Of a DNA stretch of 58,434 nt, positions 17,856-26,452 are shown piece by piece. The stretch spans positions 60,271-118,704 of the forward strand of contig NZ_JAHMIN010000014.1 in the NCBI RefSeq assembly GCF_018986435.1, read 5' to 3'. Each line of letters begins with the position of its first letter. Within the stretch, counting starts at the first letter, position 1. The notes under the pieces are model-generated. The model searched no databases. It saw only the letters and a list, made by a program, of their open reading frames with translations, and was not told the origin of the DNA. A program made the translations under genes and the position numbers. This DNA is from Hahella sp. HN01 (GTDB lineage Bacteria > Pseudomonadota > Gammaproteobacteria > Pseudomonadales > Oleiphilaceae).

Positions 17856-19014
17856 TATTTTGACGCCGGGGCTGCATAGGCCGCCCCTGGCGCTTTACGT
17901 TCACATCCCCTGGTGCGTGCGTAAATGCCCATATTGCGACTTTAATTCTCACACCGCCCGATCGGAGCTGCCTGAACGAGAGTATCTGCAGGCGCTGCTA
18001 CGGGATCTGGATACTGAGATGTTCAGGCTGGAGCAGACCGGTGGACAAAGAGCCCTTGGCTCCATTTTCTTTGGCGGCGGTACTCCGAGCCTGCTCTCCC
18101 CCGACATTATCGCCTCGATTATTGATGGCGCGCGCCAGCGACTGGGCTTCCATGACGACATTGAGATCACGCTGGAAGCCAATCCTGGAACCGTTGACGA
18201 GGCTAAGTTCAAAGACCTGTTTCAAGGCGGCGTTAATCGTTTGTCTCTGGGCGTACAGAGCTTCCAGCCTGAACTACTGACGACGCTTGGCCGCATACAT
18301 AACGGCGAGGACGCCATCCGAGCCGTGGACAAAGCCCGCCAGGCAGGGTTCGATAATTTTAATCTGGATCTGATGCACGGATTACCCGGACAATCTCTGC
18401 AGCATGCGATGGAAGATCTGGATACAGCGATCAGCCTGAGCCCTACGCATCTGTCCTGGTATCAACTGACCATTGAACCTAATACCGAGTTTTACCGCCA
18501 TCCGCCCCAACTGCCGGAAGACGATACCCTCTGGGAAATTCATGAGAACGGCTGCGAACGTTTAGCTCAGGCTGGTTATAACCAGTATGAAATCTCCGCC
18601 TTCGCCCAAACGGGAAAAGAGTCGAGACACAATCTCAATTACTGGCGCTTTGGAGACTACCTGGCCATTGGCGCAGGCGCTCACGGCAAGCTGACGGGAA
18701 CTTCCGGGGAGGTTATCCGCTATTGGAAAACCCGCTTGCCGCAGCACTATCTCAGCCGCATCGATAACTATACGGCGGGGGAAGAAATAACTCCGGCTCA
18801 CGAGGCTGGCGTGGACTTTCTGATGAATGCGCTAAGATTACGGGAAGGCGTGGAGGAAGAACTGCTGCTACGCCGCACTAGCGTTGGCGTCTCTCTATTG
18901 GAGCCGCAACTGAGTGAAGCCCGCCAAAAAGGCTGGCTGCAGTCTGACCGACTGCAGTGCACAGAGTTAGGCTATCGTCACTTAAACGCTGTTTTAACTC
19001 ATTTTATGGACTAG
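17848..19014 (+). CDS. hemW: radical SAM heme chaperone HemW
   Basis: A 388-residue radical-SAM protein. Cys23, Cys27 and Cys30 (C-V-R-K-C-P-Y-C) bind the 4Fe-4S cluster. The H-N-x-x-Y-W motif (SRHNLNYW) and the lack of the longer HemN N-terminus mark it as HemW, which inserts heme into respiratory proteins, rather than coproporphyrinogen dehydrogenase. Also visible: FFGGGTPS, ANPGT, RLSLGVQSF and the IGAGAHG element. The start codon overlaps the end of rdgB, so translation is probably coupled. Confidence 0.95.
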   Translation: MADILTPGLHRPPLALYVHIPWCVRKCPYCDFNSHTARSELPEREYLQALLRDLDTEMFRLEQTGGQRALGSIFFGGGTPSLLSPDIIASIIDGARQRLGFHDDIEITLEANPGTVDEAKFKDLFQGGVNRLSLGVQSFQPELLTTLGRIHNGEDAIRAVDKARQAGFDNFNLDLMHGLPGQSLQHAMEDLDTAISLSPTHLSWYQLTIEPNTEFYRHPPQLPEDDTLWEIHENGCERLAQAGYNQYEISAFAQTGKESRHNLNYWRFGDYLAIGAGAHGKLTGTSGEVIRYWKTRLPQHYLSRIDNYTAGEEITPAHEAGVDFLMNALRLREGVEEELLLRRTSVGVSLLEPQLSEARQKGWLQSDRLQCTELGYRHLNAVLTHFMD

Positions 19015-19073
19015 CCCAGCCCGACAGCTTTGTTTTACACTGGACACTTCCCGGATAATACAGGTTTCTACCT

Positions 19074-19601
19074 ATGGACGACCCTCACCCGTCGCAGAAA
19101 AACCGCATTGCCTTCAGTCTCGCCGCCACCGTCCTTTTTGGCGGACTGATTTTCTGGATACATCCTCACCTGCAAAACGACGTAGCGCCTTGGGGCTTCG
19201 TCAGTTTCGAACTGGCCAAAAACCCATTCAGAGCAGAACTCATCCTCAACTCATGGGGTCGTGAGGGGCAGTTCTGGGCGACATGGAGCCTGATTCTGGA
19301 TTTTCCGTTTCTGGTCGCCTACACCGTGCTGCTTTGCGCATTATCGCGAGGCGCGGACAGCGACCTGAAGCATTTGTTTACAGTGGGCTTTCTGATTGCG
19401 GGGATGTGCGATGCTGTTGAGAACTTCGCCCTGGGCTTTGTTCTGGGGGGTTGGCTGTATCCCCAGCTGACTGCCGCGGCCTATTATTTCGCCAGCCTGA
19501 AGTTTCTATTGCTGATCACGGGGGTTGGTTTTCTGCTGACTCGCCTTATGCACTTCCTGCGTATCAGAATCAACCGGGAAGCGACGGCGAAATCCAACTG
19601 A
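19074..19601 (+). CDS. four-helix membrane protein of unknown function
   Basis: 175 residues with four likely transmembrane segments: about 13-31, 71-91, 100-122 and 130-160, and short polar ends (N-terminal DDPHPSQKNR, C-terminal RIRINREATAKSN). A conspicuous set of polar residues, C-D-A-V-E-N (near 112-117), lies inside the third hydrophobic segment, and a W-x-x-x-x-D pair in segment two. I recognise no named family. It lies 59 bases after hemW on the same strand and converges on trmB. The buried Asp-Glu-Asn cluster suggests a transport or enzymatic role, but that is inference. Confidence 0.75.
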   Translation: MDDPHPSQKNRIAFSLAATVLFGGLIFWIHPHLQNDVAPWGFVSFELAKNPFRAELILNSWGREGQFWATWSLILDFPFLVAYTVLLCALSRGADSDLKHLFTVGFLIAGMCDAVENFALGFVLGGWLYPQLTAAAYYFASLKFLLLITGVGFLLTRLMHFLRIRINREATAKSN

Positions 19602-19605
19602 AACC

Positions 19606-19626
19606 AGGGGCGCTCGTCACGCCCCT
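19606..19626. terminator. stem-loop between convergent genes
   Basis: AGGGGCG and CGCCCCT form a 7-bp stem around a 7-base loop, 4 bases after the membrane-protein stop and 11 bases before the trmB 3' end. No strong T-tract is present on either side, so it is a candidate shared terminator only. Confidence 0.4.
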
Positions 19627-19636
19627 TGCGCAATAT

Positions 19637-20323
19637 TCAGTCGACGCGACGGAACATGAGGTCCCAAACGCCGTGCCCCAGACGCTCGCCACGTTTCTCA
19701 AATTTGGTGACGGGGCGGGTGTCAGGGCGCGGTGAAAACTGCCCCACTCCCGATATATTCTCCATTCCCGGCGCTTCGCTCATGACCTCCATCATGTGCT
19801 CGGCATAAGGCTCCCAATCCGTCGCCATATGGAATACGCCTCCGCTCTTTAGCTTGGCACGAATTCGCTGCACGAACTCCAACTGCACAATCCTGCGCTT
19901 GTTGTGGCGCTTCTTGTGCCAGGGGTCAGGGAAAAACAGCTGCACGCGATCAAGCGAGGCGTCTGGCAGGCATTTATCAATCACCTCGTTGGCGTCGTCC
20001 CAGAAAATACGGATATTCTCCAGGGATTGCTCTTCCATATGCCGCAATAAGGCGCCTACACCCGGCTTGTGTACTTCAACGCCAATGAAGTCTGCATCGG
20101 GCTCATTGGCGGCCATTTCCGCCAGAGACTGTCCCATGCCGAAACCGATCTCCAGCACTACCGTCGAGCGGCGGCCGAATGCGCTTTCCAGGTCCAGCAG
20201 GCCGTTTTCCACAGCCAGACCTTTTTTCGGCCATAAGCGATCAAACGCTTTTTGCTGAGAGGTCGTCATACGCCCACCTCGAATAACAAAACTGCGAATG
20301 GGGCGTAAATGTTGATTATCCAT
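19637..20323 (-). CDS. trmB: tRNA (guanine-N7-)-methyltransferase TrmB
   Basis: Methylates G46 in the variable loop of tRNAs with SAM. The 228-residue protein carries the family opening [13 protein letters not shown], the SAM motif [15 protein letters not shown], the [10 protein letters not shown] segment and the substrate/catalytic motif [15 protein letters not shown]. The C-terminal P-V-T-K-F-E-K-R-G-x-R-L-G-H motif is complete. It converges on the four-helix membrane protein gene. In Pseudomonas thiG lies next to trmB; here the flank on that side has no recognisable gene for 532 bases. Confidence 0.97.
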   Translation of the reverse strand: MDNQHLRPIRSFVIRGGRMTTSQQKAFDRLWPKKGLAVENGLLDLESAFGRRSTVVLEIGFGMGQSLAEMAANEPDADFIGVEVHKPGVGALLRHMEEQSLENIRIFWDDANEVIDKCLPDASLDRVQLFFPDPWHKKRHNKRRIVQLEFVQRIRAKLKSGGVFHMATDWEPYAEHMMEVMSEAPGMENISGVGQFSPRPDTRPVTKFEKRGERLGHGVWDLMFRRVD

Positions 20324-20855
20324 AGCTACTCTAAATCGTTACTCTAACTGCTTCAGGAAAGTCTGGTCACACCAATGAGGGAAACGCTATCGCCATCATC
20401 GGAAAACAGGGGCTGGAATGATAGGCTCCGTATAAAAAACACGCAACGACTTATCGCCTCATTTTTCATGTGCGTCCGCCTCACTTAAAAATAAAAAGTC
20501 CTGTAATAACGCACCGAAACCTCCCCTATTCTTGCGCCATCAGGGTACCTCAGCCTCATCCCCCCAATAGCACGCACCAAAATGAAGCAAAATATGTAGG
20601 CACGCTATCTCCACAAAATGAGGAACGCACAACTTTGGTCAGGCGCCTCGATGAGGCCAAAACAAAAGCATTGGCCGGAGCCACCCGAAACCATGGGCTT
20701 TAAGCTAAGCTTTAAAGATAGATGATCTAACGCCCCGTGAACGGCGACCAGATCAATAGACTCCTTGGCCTTTATATTGCTTGGGCTGGAGATAGTAAGC
20801 CCGGCTATTGCAGTACCGGAAACATCAACCATAGAGCTAATAATTAAAATGGAAG
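20324..20855. other. gene-poor stretch between trmB and the NIT-like gene
   Basis: No convincing gene in 532 bases. Two open frames of 75-77 codons overlap on opposite strands (20470-20703 plus, 20605-20832 minus); neither has a good ribosome-binding site or recognisable family. The base composition around 20440-20600 is more AT-rich than its neighbours. The position matches where thiS-thiG are found in Pseudomonas, so gene loss or decay is possible. I find no repeat ends or transposase fragments. Confidence 0.5.
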
Positions 20856-21707
20856 ATGAACATATCTATTTCTAAAGTCCGCCAAGCCTATGAACGGCAC
20901 CAAGCCCGGCAGCGTTGCCTGGAGCTATGCCAGCAATTGCTGGAGCTGATTACTCATATTCAGCAGCATCGCGGCGCCACGCTTGCGATACTCGGAGGCG
21001 ACGATTTTTTCGAGATCCGCCTGGCCGCCATCAAACCCTATGTGCTCAAAGACCTGCAGGAAGTGCAGCGGCTGCGCGGAGACCTAATCTCCGATGACAG
21101 CTGGCAGAGTCTATGCGCGGAATGGTTCACGGTGAATTATCATTGGCGTCAGGATAGCGCCTTCCATAACTTCGAGTTGCATACTCACCTGATTCAGCAG
21201 CTATTGAAGCTATACAAGGACTTTCTGAACGGCCCTCTGTTTGAGCACCTGGACCTGTCCCATCAACCCGTCGCGCGTCTGTCTTTGAATGAATTGCCTG
21301 AGCTAATGGAAACCGCCGCCCAGATTCGTGGTATCGGCACTCATTGCCTGGCGTCAGGAGCAAAGGAGAAGGCCTTTGTCGACCGGCTTGGTTTTTTATC
21401 ACGCTACTTCACGCAATCCAGCCACCACATCAGCGGCCAGTATGACGTGGACGAGCTGCTGCAGGCAGGACAGCCCTGGTACAAGCTCGGGGAAATCTGG
21501 CTGGGCATTGAACATCGCATTACTGAAGAGCTGACGCCAGGACGCACAGGGGAAGGACTACTTGCGGACCAGTTCTTCAGTGACAGCAGTCAGCTCGTGT
21601 TTCAAACCAAACAATATGTCAAAGCAGGCTTGAAACGCCTGAAAAGCGCCACCGACAGGGAGTTGGAGACATGGATAAACAGCAGTTCTTATCATACCGG
21701 CACCTGA
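20856..21707 (+). CDS. soluble all-helical protein resembling a nitrate/nitrite-sensing (NIT) domain
   Basis: 283 residues, all-helical in appearance, with no signal peptide, transmembrane segment or output domain. The region LLELITHIQQHRGATLAIL (about 27-45) and ETAAQIRGIGTHCLASGA (about 151-168) resemble the paired Q-x-E/H-R-G and R-G-x-x-x-x motifs of NIT domains, which bind nitrate or nitrite in sensors such as NasR. The match is by eye and only moderate. NIT domains usually sit in the periplasmic part of receptors or fused to ANTAR or GGDEF outputs, so a stand-alone cytosolic version would be unusual. A strong terminator lies 199 bases beyond the stop. glnK-amtB is 3 kb away, which may or may not be relevant. 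Confidence 0.55.
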   Translation: MNISISKVRQAYERHQARQRCLELCQQLLELITHIQQHRGATLAILGGDDFFEIRLAAIKPYVLKDLQEVQRLRGDLISDDSWQSLCAEWFTVNYHWRQDSAFHNFELHTHLIQQLLKLYKDFLNGPLFEHLDLSHQPVARLSLNELPELMETAAQIRGIGTHCLASGAKEKAFVDRLGFLSRYFTQSSHHISGQYDVDELLQAGQPWYKLGEIWLGIEHRITEELTPGRTGEGLLADQFFSDSSQLVFQTKQYVKAGLKRLKSATDRELETWINSSSYHTGT

Positions 21708-21905
21708 CCCGCTTCAACCCCACAGAATCCGCCGCGCGACGCCTTTTTACGCTCTCAATTCACAAGCGTTTACATTCCAGGCGCCGTTCCTTTATAGATA
21801 GATTAGAGCATTTTTTGTACAATTTAATTGACTGGGCCATGCCTATGCACCCAGTCAAGCAAATTCGATCTGAAGCGATCGAAATTGTCTTCCTAAACCC
21901 CATTT

Positions 21906-21931
21906 AGGAGCCCCCTTGGGCTCCTCTTTTT
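21906..21931 (+). terminator. rho-independent terminator
   Basis: A perfect 8-bp stem (AGGAGCCC / GGGCTCCT) with a CCTT loop followed by C-TTTTT on the plus strand. It probably ends the transcript of the NIT-like gene, whose stop is 199 bases upstream. No good gene lies between; a 78-codon frame there (21671-21907) overlaps the CDS end and looks spurious. Confidence 0.88.
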
Positions 21932-22016
21932 ATTAGGCGCGCTTATTCTTCAGCGATTCAACCACTTGCACCCATTTCTACACGCAAAAGCATTAATCTC
22001 CCAGAAGCTCCGACAC

Positions 22017-23549
22017 CTAATTTGTCTGTGACATCTCATGCTGAGGCTCCCTGCGCCGATCCAAAGCGCGAAAGCTGAGCGATTCTAATAGATGCGCCGC
22101 CTGGATGTTGGGCGAGCTGGACAAATCAGCGATGGTTCTCGCCACCCGCAGAACCCGGTGATAGGCCCTGGCGGACAACCCAAGCCTTTGCAGAGCCCGC
22201 TCCAGCAACTGCCGCTCTTTTTCTCCCAGTTGACAGTGCTGTTCCAGAGACTCGCCCTGCAGATACTGGTTGGCGCAACCTGCGCGGGCCAATTGCGCCT
22301 GTCTGGCGGCGTTCACCCGCGAAGCAATCTGAGCGCTGCTTTCCGACCTTGCGGCGCGCTGCAACTCGTTGATAGCGACCGCGGGCACTTCTACATGCAA
22401 GTCAAAGCGATCTAACAAAGGACCTGAAATCTTTTGTCGATAACGACTTACCTGCACCTCAGTGCACTTGCAGGCCACTTCAGGGTGGCCGGAATAGCCG
22501 CAAGGGCAAGGATTCATCGCCGCAATGAGCTGAAAACGGGCAGGAAAGGTGGTTTGCTGTGCGGCTCTGGAAATCACGATCTCTCCAGATTCCATGGGTT
22601 CTCGCAACACTTCCAGCACTTTTCGGTCAAATTCCGGCAATTCGTCGAGAAACAGCACACTATTGTGCGCCAATGAGATCTCTCCAGGTTTGGGATTAGA
22701 ACCGCCTCCGACCAGCGCAACCGCAGATGCCGTATGATGAGGCGCGCGGAAACGCCGCTGTCGCCACTGCGTCATATCCAGACTAACGCCCGCCACGGAG
22801 TTGACCGCCGCTGTTTCCAGCGCTTCCATTTCCGTCAGCTCAGGCAAAATGCCCACCAGACGCGACGCCAGCATGGTTTTCCCCGTTCCCGGCGGGCCGA
22901 ACATCAACATATTGTGATTGCCCGCTGCGGCGATCTCCAACGCCCGCTTGGCTTGAAACTGGCCCTTAATGTCCGCCATGTCTGGAGCTTTGCGACTTGA
23001 TGCTGGGCGCTCCTGCTGGCGTATCGGCGTCATGCGCTCGTGTCCCAGCAGAAAGGCGGCCAACTGACCCAAGGTAGCGGGCGCATAAACTTCCAGCGCA
23101 GACACCAGACTGGCCTCTTGAGCATTTTGTGGCGGCAGTATAATTTTAGCGCCAGCCTGGGCGCAGCGAAGTGCGGCGGGCAACATTCCGGCCACTGGCC
23201 GTAGCTCTCCAGAAAGCGCCAGCTCACCGTAAAACTCATATCCTGCAATCGCTTCATCCGGTAATTGCCCTGACGCCGCCAGGACGCCAACGGCGATAGC
23301 AAGATCATAACGACCTCCCTCTTTGGGAAGATCAGCGGGGGCGAGATTGATTGTGATGCGGCGGGCGGGAAACTCAAAACCGCTGTTAAGTAAAGCGCTC
23401 CTGACCCGATCTTTGCTTTCTTTGACTGCGGCTTCAGGAAGCCCAACGATAGACAGGGCCGGCAAGCCGTTTGACAGGTGGGCTTCGACTTTTACCAGCG
23501 GGGCTTCCACGCCAAGTTTGGCGCGCGTGTTGACGATTGCGAGTGACAT
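22017..23549 (-). CDS. comM: YifB/ComM family Mg-chelatase-like AAA+ ATPase
   Basis: A 510-residue hexameric AAA+ protein. ComM in Vibrio and Acinetobacter is a bidirectional helicase that extends heteroduplex during natural transformation; YifB is the E. coli name. The N-terminal Lon-like domain (about 1-170) has SIVGLPEAAVKESKDRVRSAL and NLAPADLPKEG. Walker A is M-F-G-P-P-G-T-G-K-T-M near residue 220, Walker B is LFLDELPEFDR, the arginine/sensor region contains AAMNPCPCGY and the C-terminal domain has the RAYHRVLRVARTIADL motif. Together with pilT and pilU in this window, it is consistent with capacity for DNA uptake, although no uptake channel is seen here. Confidence 0.95.
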   Translation of the reverse strand: MSLAIVNTRAKLGVEAPLVKVEAHLSNGLPALSIVGLPEAAVKESKDRVRSALLNSGFEFPARRITINLAPADLPKEGGRYDLAIAVGVLAASGQLPDEAIAGYEFYGELALSGELRPVAGMLPAALRCAQAGAKIILPPQNAQEASLVSALEVYAPATLGQLAAFLLGHERMTPIRQQERPASSRKAPDMADIKGQFQAKRALEIAAAGNHNMLMFGPPGTGKTMLASRLVGILPELTEMEALETAAVNSVAGVSLDMTQWRQRRFRAPHHTASAVALVGGGSNPKPGEISLAHNSVLFLDELPEFDRKVLEVLREPMESGEIVISRAAQQTTFPARFQLIAAMNPCPCGYSGHPEVACKCTEVQVSRYRQKISGPLLDRFDLHVEVPAVAINELQRAARSESSAQIASRVNAARQAQLARAGCANQYLQGESLEQHCQLGEKERQLLERALQRLGLSARAYHRVLRVARTIADLSSSPNIQAAHLLESLSFRALDRRREPQHEMSQTN

Positions 23550-23614
23550 ACTCCCTCCTTGGATAAATTCAGCCTCGTTCCTGAGGCGCTAATGTGTGTA
23601 GATATTAAAGCGAG

Positions 23615-23641
23615 ACCGGCGATTTGATTCTCATCGCCGGT
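23615..23641 (-). terminator. stem-loop between ubiK and comM
   Basis: A perfect 9-bp stem (ACCGGCGAT / ATCGCCGGT) with a 9-base loop lies 16 bases after the ubiK stop. In the minus direction the following bases (CTCGCTTTAA) give only a short T run, so it may be an attenuator or processing site rather than a full terminator. Confidence 0.5.
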
Positions 23642-23656
23642 TAATAAAAAAGTCCG

Positions 23657-23935
23657 TTAGGCTTGTTCGCCTTGCTCACTCTTGGCTTGCAAAGCCGCCT
23701 CCAGTTCAACCACGCGTTTTTCCAGACTATCCAGTTTCTCGCGGGTGCGGCGCAATACTTCCAATTGCACATCGAACTCTTCCCGGGTCACCAAGTCCAG
23801 CTTGGAGATAATGCTGGAGAAAGCCGCCTTGGCTTGTTGCTGCACATCTTCATGCGCGGATTTAGCGACATCCGGCACAAACTGACCAAAATGCTGGTTG
23901 AACGCGTTAAGCAAATCTACTGGTGATACCGACAT
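23657..23935 (-). CDS. ubiK: ubiquinone biosynthesis accessory factor UbiK (BMFP)
   Basis: A 92-residue protein of the YqiC/UbiK family, needed for efficient aerobic ubiquinone synthesis through interaction with UbiJ and membrane lipids. The N-terminal amphipathic region (1-35) is followed by a coiled coil (about 45-85) with the family sequence LVTREEFDVQLEVLRRTREKLDSLEKRVVELE. The C-terminus is the usual short polar tail. It is divergent from glnK and lies 107 bases from comM on the same strand. Confidence 0.93.
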   Translation of the reverse strand: MSVSPVDLLNAFNQHFGQFVPDVAKSAHEDVQQQAKAAFSSIISKLDLVTREEFDVQLEVLRRTREKLDSLEKRVVELEAALQAKSEQGEQA

Positions 23936-24081
23936 GGAAAGTCCTCCGTTTTTCGGAGCGGCGATTGTACCACGGCGTTCCTGGTTTGTTTATGGAATCC
24001 TCCCCGTTTCCCGCCATTGGCTGTAGAACCGGAGTTAATGTGACAACAAATCCTGTTTATAACGTTATCATTCCGCTCTTT

Positions 24082-24098
24082 TGCACAAATTCTGTGCA
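24082..24098. promoter_or_regulatory. NtrC-like binding site upstream of glnK
   Basis: TGCACAAATTCTGTGCA is a 17-bp palindrome that fits TGCAC-N7-GTGCA, the core of the NtrC enhancer consensus (the C and G next to the spacer are A and T here). It is centred about 150 bases upstream of the sigma-54 promoter, a normal distance for an enhancer acting by looping. Confidence 0.65.
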
Positions 24099-24234
24099 TT
24101 TTTATAAATGCGCACCAGCCACGGGCGCCAATTAACCTCAAACAGGGGCATGCTGCGCTATAATTGTGCCCTGGTTTTTCCACAAGGTAAGAAATATTCA
24201 TCTAGTTAACTGTTTTAAATAAATTTTTTATCAT

Positions 24235-24250
24235 TGGCACAGCAGATGCT
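24235..24250 (+). promoter_or_regulatory. sigma-54 (RpoN) promoter of glnK-amtB
   Basis: TGGCAC-N5-ATGCT matches the sigma-54 consensus TGGCAC-N5-TTGCW at all fixed positions except one T to A change, and keeps the essential GG and GC dinucleotides ten bases apart. Transcription should start near 24262, giving a leader of about 85 bases before glnK. Sigma-54 control by NtrC is the rule for glnK-amtB in proteobacteria. Confidence 0.85.
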
Positions 24251-24254
24251 ACAT

Positions 24255-24287
24255 CACGCACAAATTCCGCACATATTTTTGTGCGTG
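24255..24287 (+). repeat. 10-bp inverted repeat in the glnK leader
   Basis: CACGCACAAA (24255-24264) and TTTGTGCGTG (24278-24287) are perfect inverted copies around a 13-base centre. The left arm straddles the expected start site. The inner sequence GCACAAATTCCGCACAT is nearly a direct copy of the upstream NtrC-like site region GCACAAATTCTGTGCAT. It could be a second regulator site blocking or fine-tuning transcription, or a hairpin in the leader RNA. Confidence 0.6.
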
Positions 24288-24301
24288 GTTGAGCTTGCTG
24301 A

Positions 24302-24685
<384 letters not shown>

Positions 24686-24736
24686 CCAAAACTAACAACA
24701 ACTGGTAACTGACAAGCCTAGTGCGGAGGGCTTTTC

Positions 24737-26008
24737 ATGGAAAACAATGTTTTTCACTTACAATATGCATTAGATACCTTCTATTTTCTTGTGATGGGCG
24801 CATTGGTCATGTGGATGGCCGCGGGTTTCGCCATGTTGGAATCCGGCTTAGTGCGCGCCAAGAACACCACTGAAATTCTTACCAAAAACGTCGCTCTCTA
24901 CGCCATCGCCTGCATCATGTACCTGATCTGCGGCTATGAAATCATGTATGGCAGCGGCGGATATTTCCTAAGCGCCATCATGCCTGGCGAGACCTATGTC
25001 GACGACACTTTGAAGTCGTTCGCTGAGCGCGATGGCGGCTTCACAGGAGGCGCTATCTATTCCGGCGCATCTGACTTCTTCTTCCAGGTCGTATTTGTGG
25101 CGACCGCCATGTCCATCGTATCCGGCGCCGTCGCCGAACGTATGAAGCTGTGGGCGTTCCTGGCCTTCGCTGTGGTGATGACTGCATTTATCTATCCGAT
25201 GGAAGGCTCTTGGACCTGGGGCGGTAATGCTGTATTCGGTCTATACAGCCTGGGCGATATGGGCTTCAAAGACTTCGCGGGTTCCGGCATTGTTCACTTG
25301 GCCGGCGCAGCGGCGGCTCTGGCAGGCGTATTGCTGCTTGGCCCACGTAAAGGCAAATACGGCCCTAACGGACAAGTTAACGCTATCCCTGGCGCTAACC
25401 TGCCTTTAGCGACACTGGGCACTTTCATTCTTTGGATGGGCTGGTTCGGTTTCAACGGCGGCTCAGTATTGAAACTGGGTGATATCGGCAACGCTAACTC
25501 CGTGGCGATTGTTTTCCTGAACACTAATGCAGCGGCGGCCACTGGCGCGATCGCAGCGCTGATCACCGCTCGCCTGCTGTTCGGCAAAGCTGACCTGACC
25601 ATGCTACTTAACGGAGCCCTGGCAGGTCTGGTGGCGATCACGGCTAATCCTGACGCTCCCTCCCCCGTAGCTTCATCGTTGATTGGCGTAGTGGCTGGCG
25701 TGCTGGTCGTATTCTCCATCGTGACCCTGGATAAACTGAAAATCGACGATCCTGTTGGCGCGATCTCTGTACACGGCGCTTGCGGTCTGCTGGGTCTTCT
25801 GGTGGTTCCCTTCACAACTGACGTTAGCTTCATGGCTCAGCTGGCTGGCGCGCTCACCATCTTCGTATGGGTATTCGCAACCAGCTTAGTGGTGTGGGGC
25901 CTGATTAAAGTGATCATGGGCATCCGCGTCAGCGAAGAAGAAGAGTACGAAGGCGTGGACCTAGCGGAATGCGGGATGGAAGCCTATCCTGAATTCACCC
26001 GCGACTGA
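24737..26008 (+). CDS. amtB: ammonium transporter AmtB
   Basis: Amt/Rh family channel of 423 residues with about eleven transmembrane helices, which lets ammonium/ammonia enter the cell and is gated by GlnK. Family markers include MVMWMAAGFAMLESGLVRAKN near the N-terminus, the AERMKLWAFL segment, the pore signature around DFAGSGIVHLAGAAAALAG, and FILWMGWFGFNGGS. It starts 51 bases after glnK and shares its sigma-54 promoter. Unlike E. coli AmtB there is no long cleavable signal sequence apparent: the first hydrophobic helix begins after about 10 residues. Confidence 0.96.
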   Translation: MENNVFHLQYALDTFYFLVMGALVMWMAAGFAMLESGLVRAKNTTEILTKNVALYAIACIMYLICGYEIMYGSGGYFLSAIMPGETYVDDTLKSFAERDGGFTGGAIYSGASDFFFQVVFVATAMSIVSGAVAERMKLWAFLAFAVVMTAFIYPMEGSWTWGGNAVFGLYSLGDMGFKDFAGSGIVHLAGAAAALAGVLLLGPRKGKYGPNGQVNAIPGANLPLATLGTFILWMGWFGFNGGSVLKLGDIGNANSVAIVFLNTNAAAATGAIAALITARLLFGKADLTMLLNGALAGLVAITANPDAPSPVASSLIGVVAGVLVVFSIVTLDKLKIDDPVGAISVHGACGLLGLLVVPFTTDVSFMAQLAGALTIFVWVFATSLVVWGLIKVIMGIRVSEEEEYEGVDLAECGMEAYPEFTRD

Positions 26009-26030
26009 TCTCTCAAATCAACTTCAAAGA

Positions 26031-26055
26031 GGGCTGCCATTTGGCGGCCCTTTTT
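26031..26055 (+). terminator. rho-independent terminator after amtB
   Basis: GGGCTGCC pairs with GGCGGCCC (8 bp, one T-G pair) around an ATTT loop, followed by TTTTT, 22 bases after the amtB stop codon. Confidence 0.9.
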
Positions 26056-26185
26056 CGTGTGAGCAGGATACGGTGTTATTAGAAGTCTGCGCCCCCAGCC
26101 ATAACGACGGGGCGTACATATTTTCCCCTAGTTACGCTGCCGGACAGCGTGATTAAAATGCGCGCAATTCTATAGGGTTAATAAG

Positions 26186-26437
26186 ATGTTAGCATCCATC
26201 ATCGGCACACTGGCGGCGCTGCTCACCACACTGGCGTTCCTGCCTCAGGTCAGACAAACGTTGAAAACGAAAAACACATCCGGCATCTCGCTCGGCATGT
26301 ATAGCATTTTCACGTTGGGCGTCTTTCTGTGGCTGCTTTATGGGATCATGATGGTCGCGTGGCCGATTATTATCGCTAATACTCTGACATTAGCGCTGGC
26401 GTCCACCGTGTTAGCGTTGAAGCTGAAGCACGGTTAA
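26186..26437 (+). CDS. SemiSWEET family sugar transporter
   Basis: An 83-residue protein with three transmembrane helices (about 3-20, 38-57, 61-79), the size of a bacterial SemiSWEET, which dimerises to move small sugars such as sucrose or glucose down their gradient. The PQ-loop motif is present in helix 1: T-L-A-F-L-P-Q-V-R-Q-T, followed by KTKNTSGISLGMYSIF, a hallmark of the family. It is a single gene, convergent with the L,D-transpeptidase gene, 177 bases after amtB. Substrate cannot be told from the sequence. Confidence 0.92.
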   Translation: MLASIIGTLAALLTTLAFLPQVRQTLKTKNTSGISLGMYSIFTLGVFLWLLYGIMMVAWPIIIANTLTLALASTVLALKLKHG

Positions 26438-26452
26438 TGGCCGTGCGCTGAC

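Noticed and set aside
21671-21907. A 78-codon frame after the NIT-like gene
   Set aside because: It overlaps the CDS end in another frame, ends in the terminator stem, and resembles no protein family.
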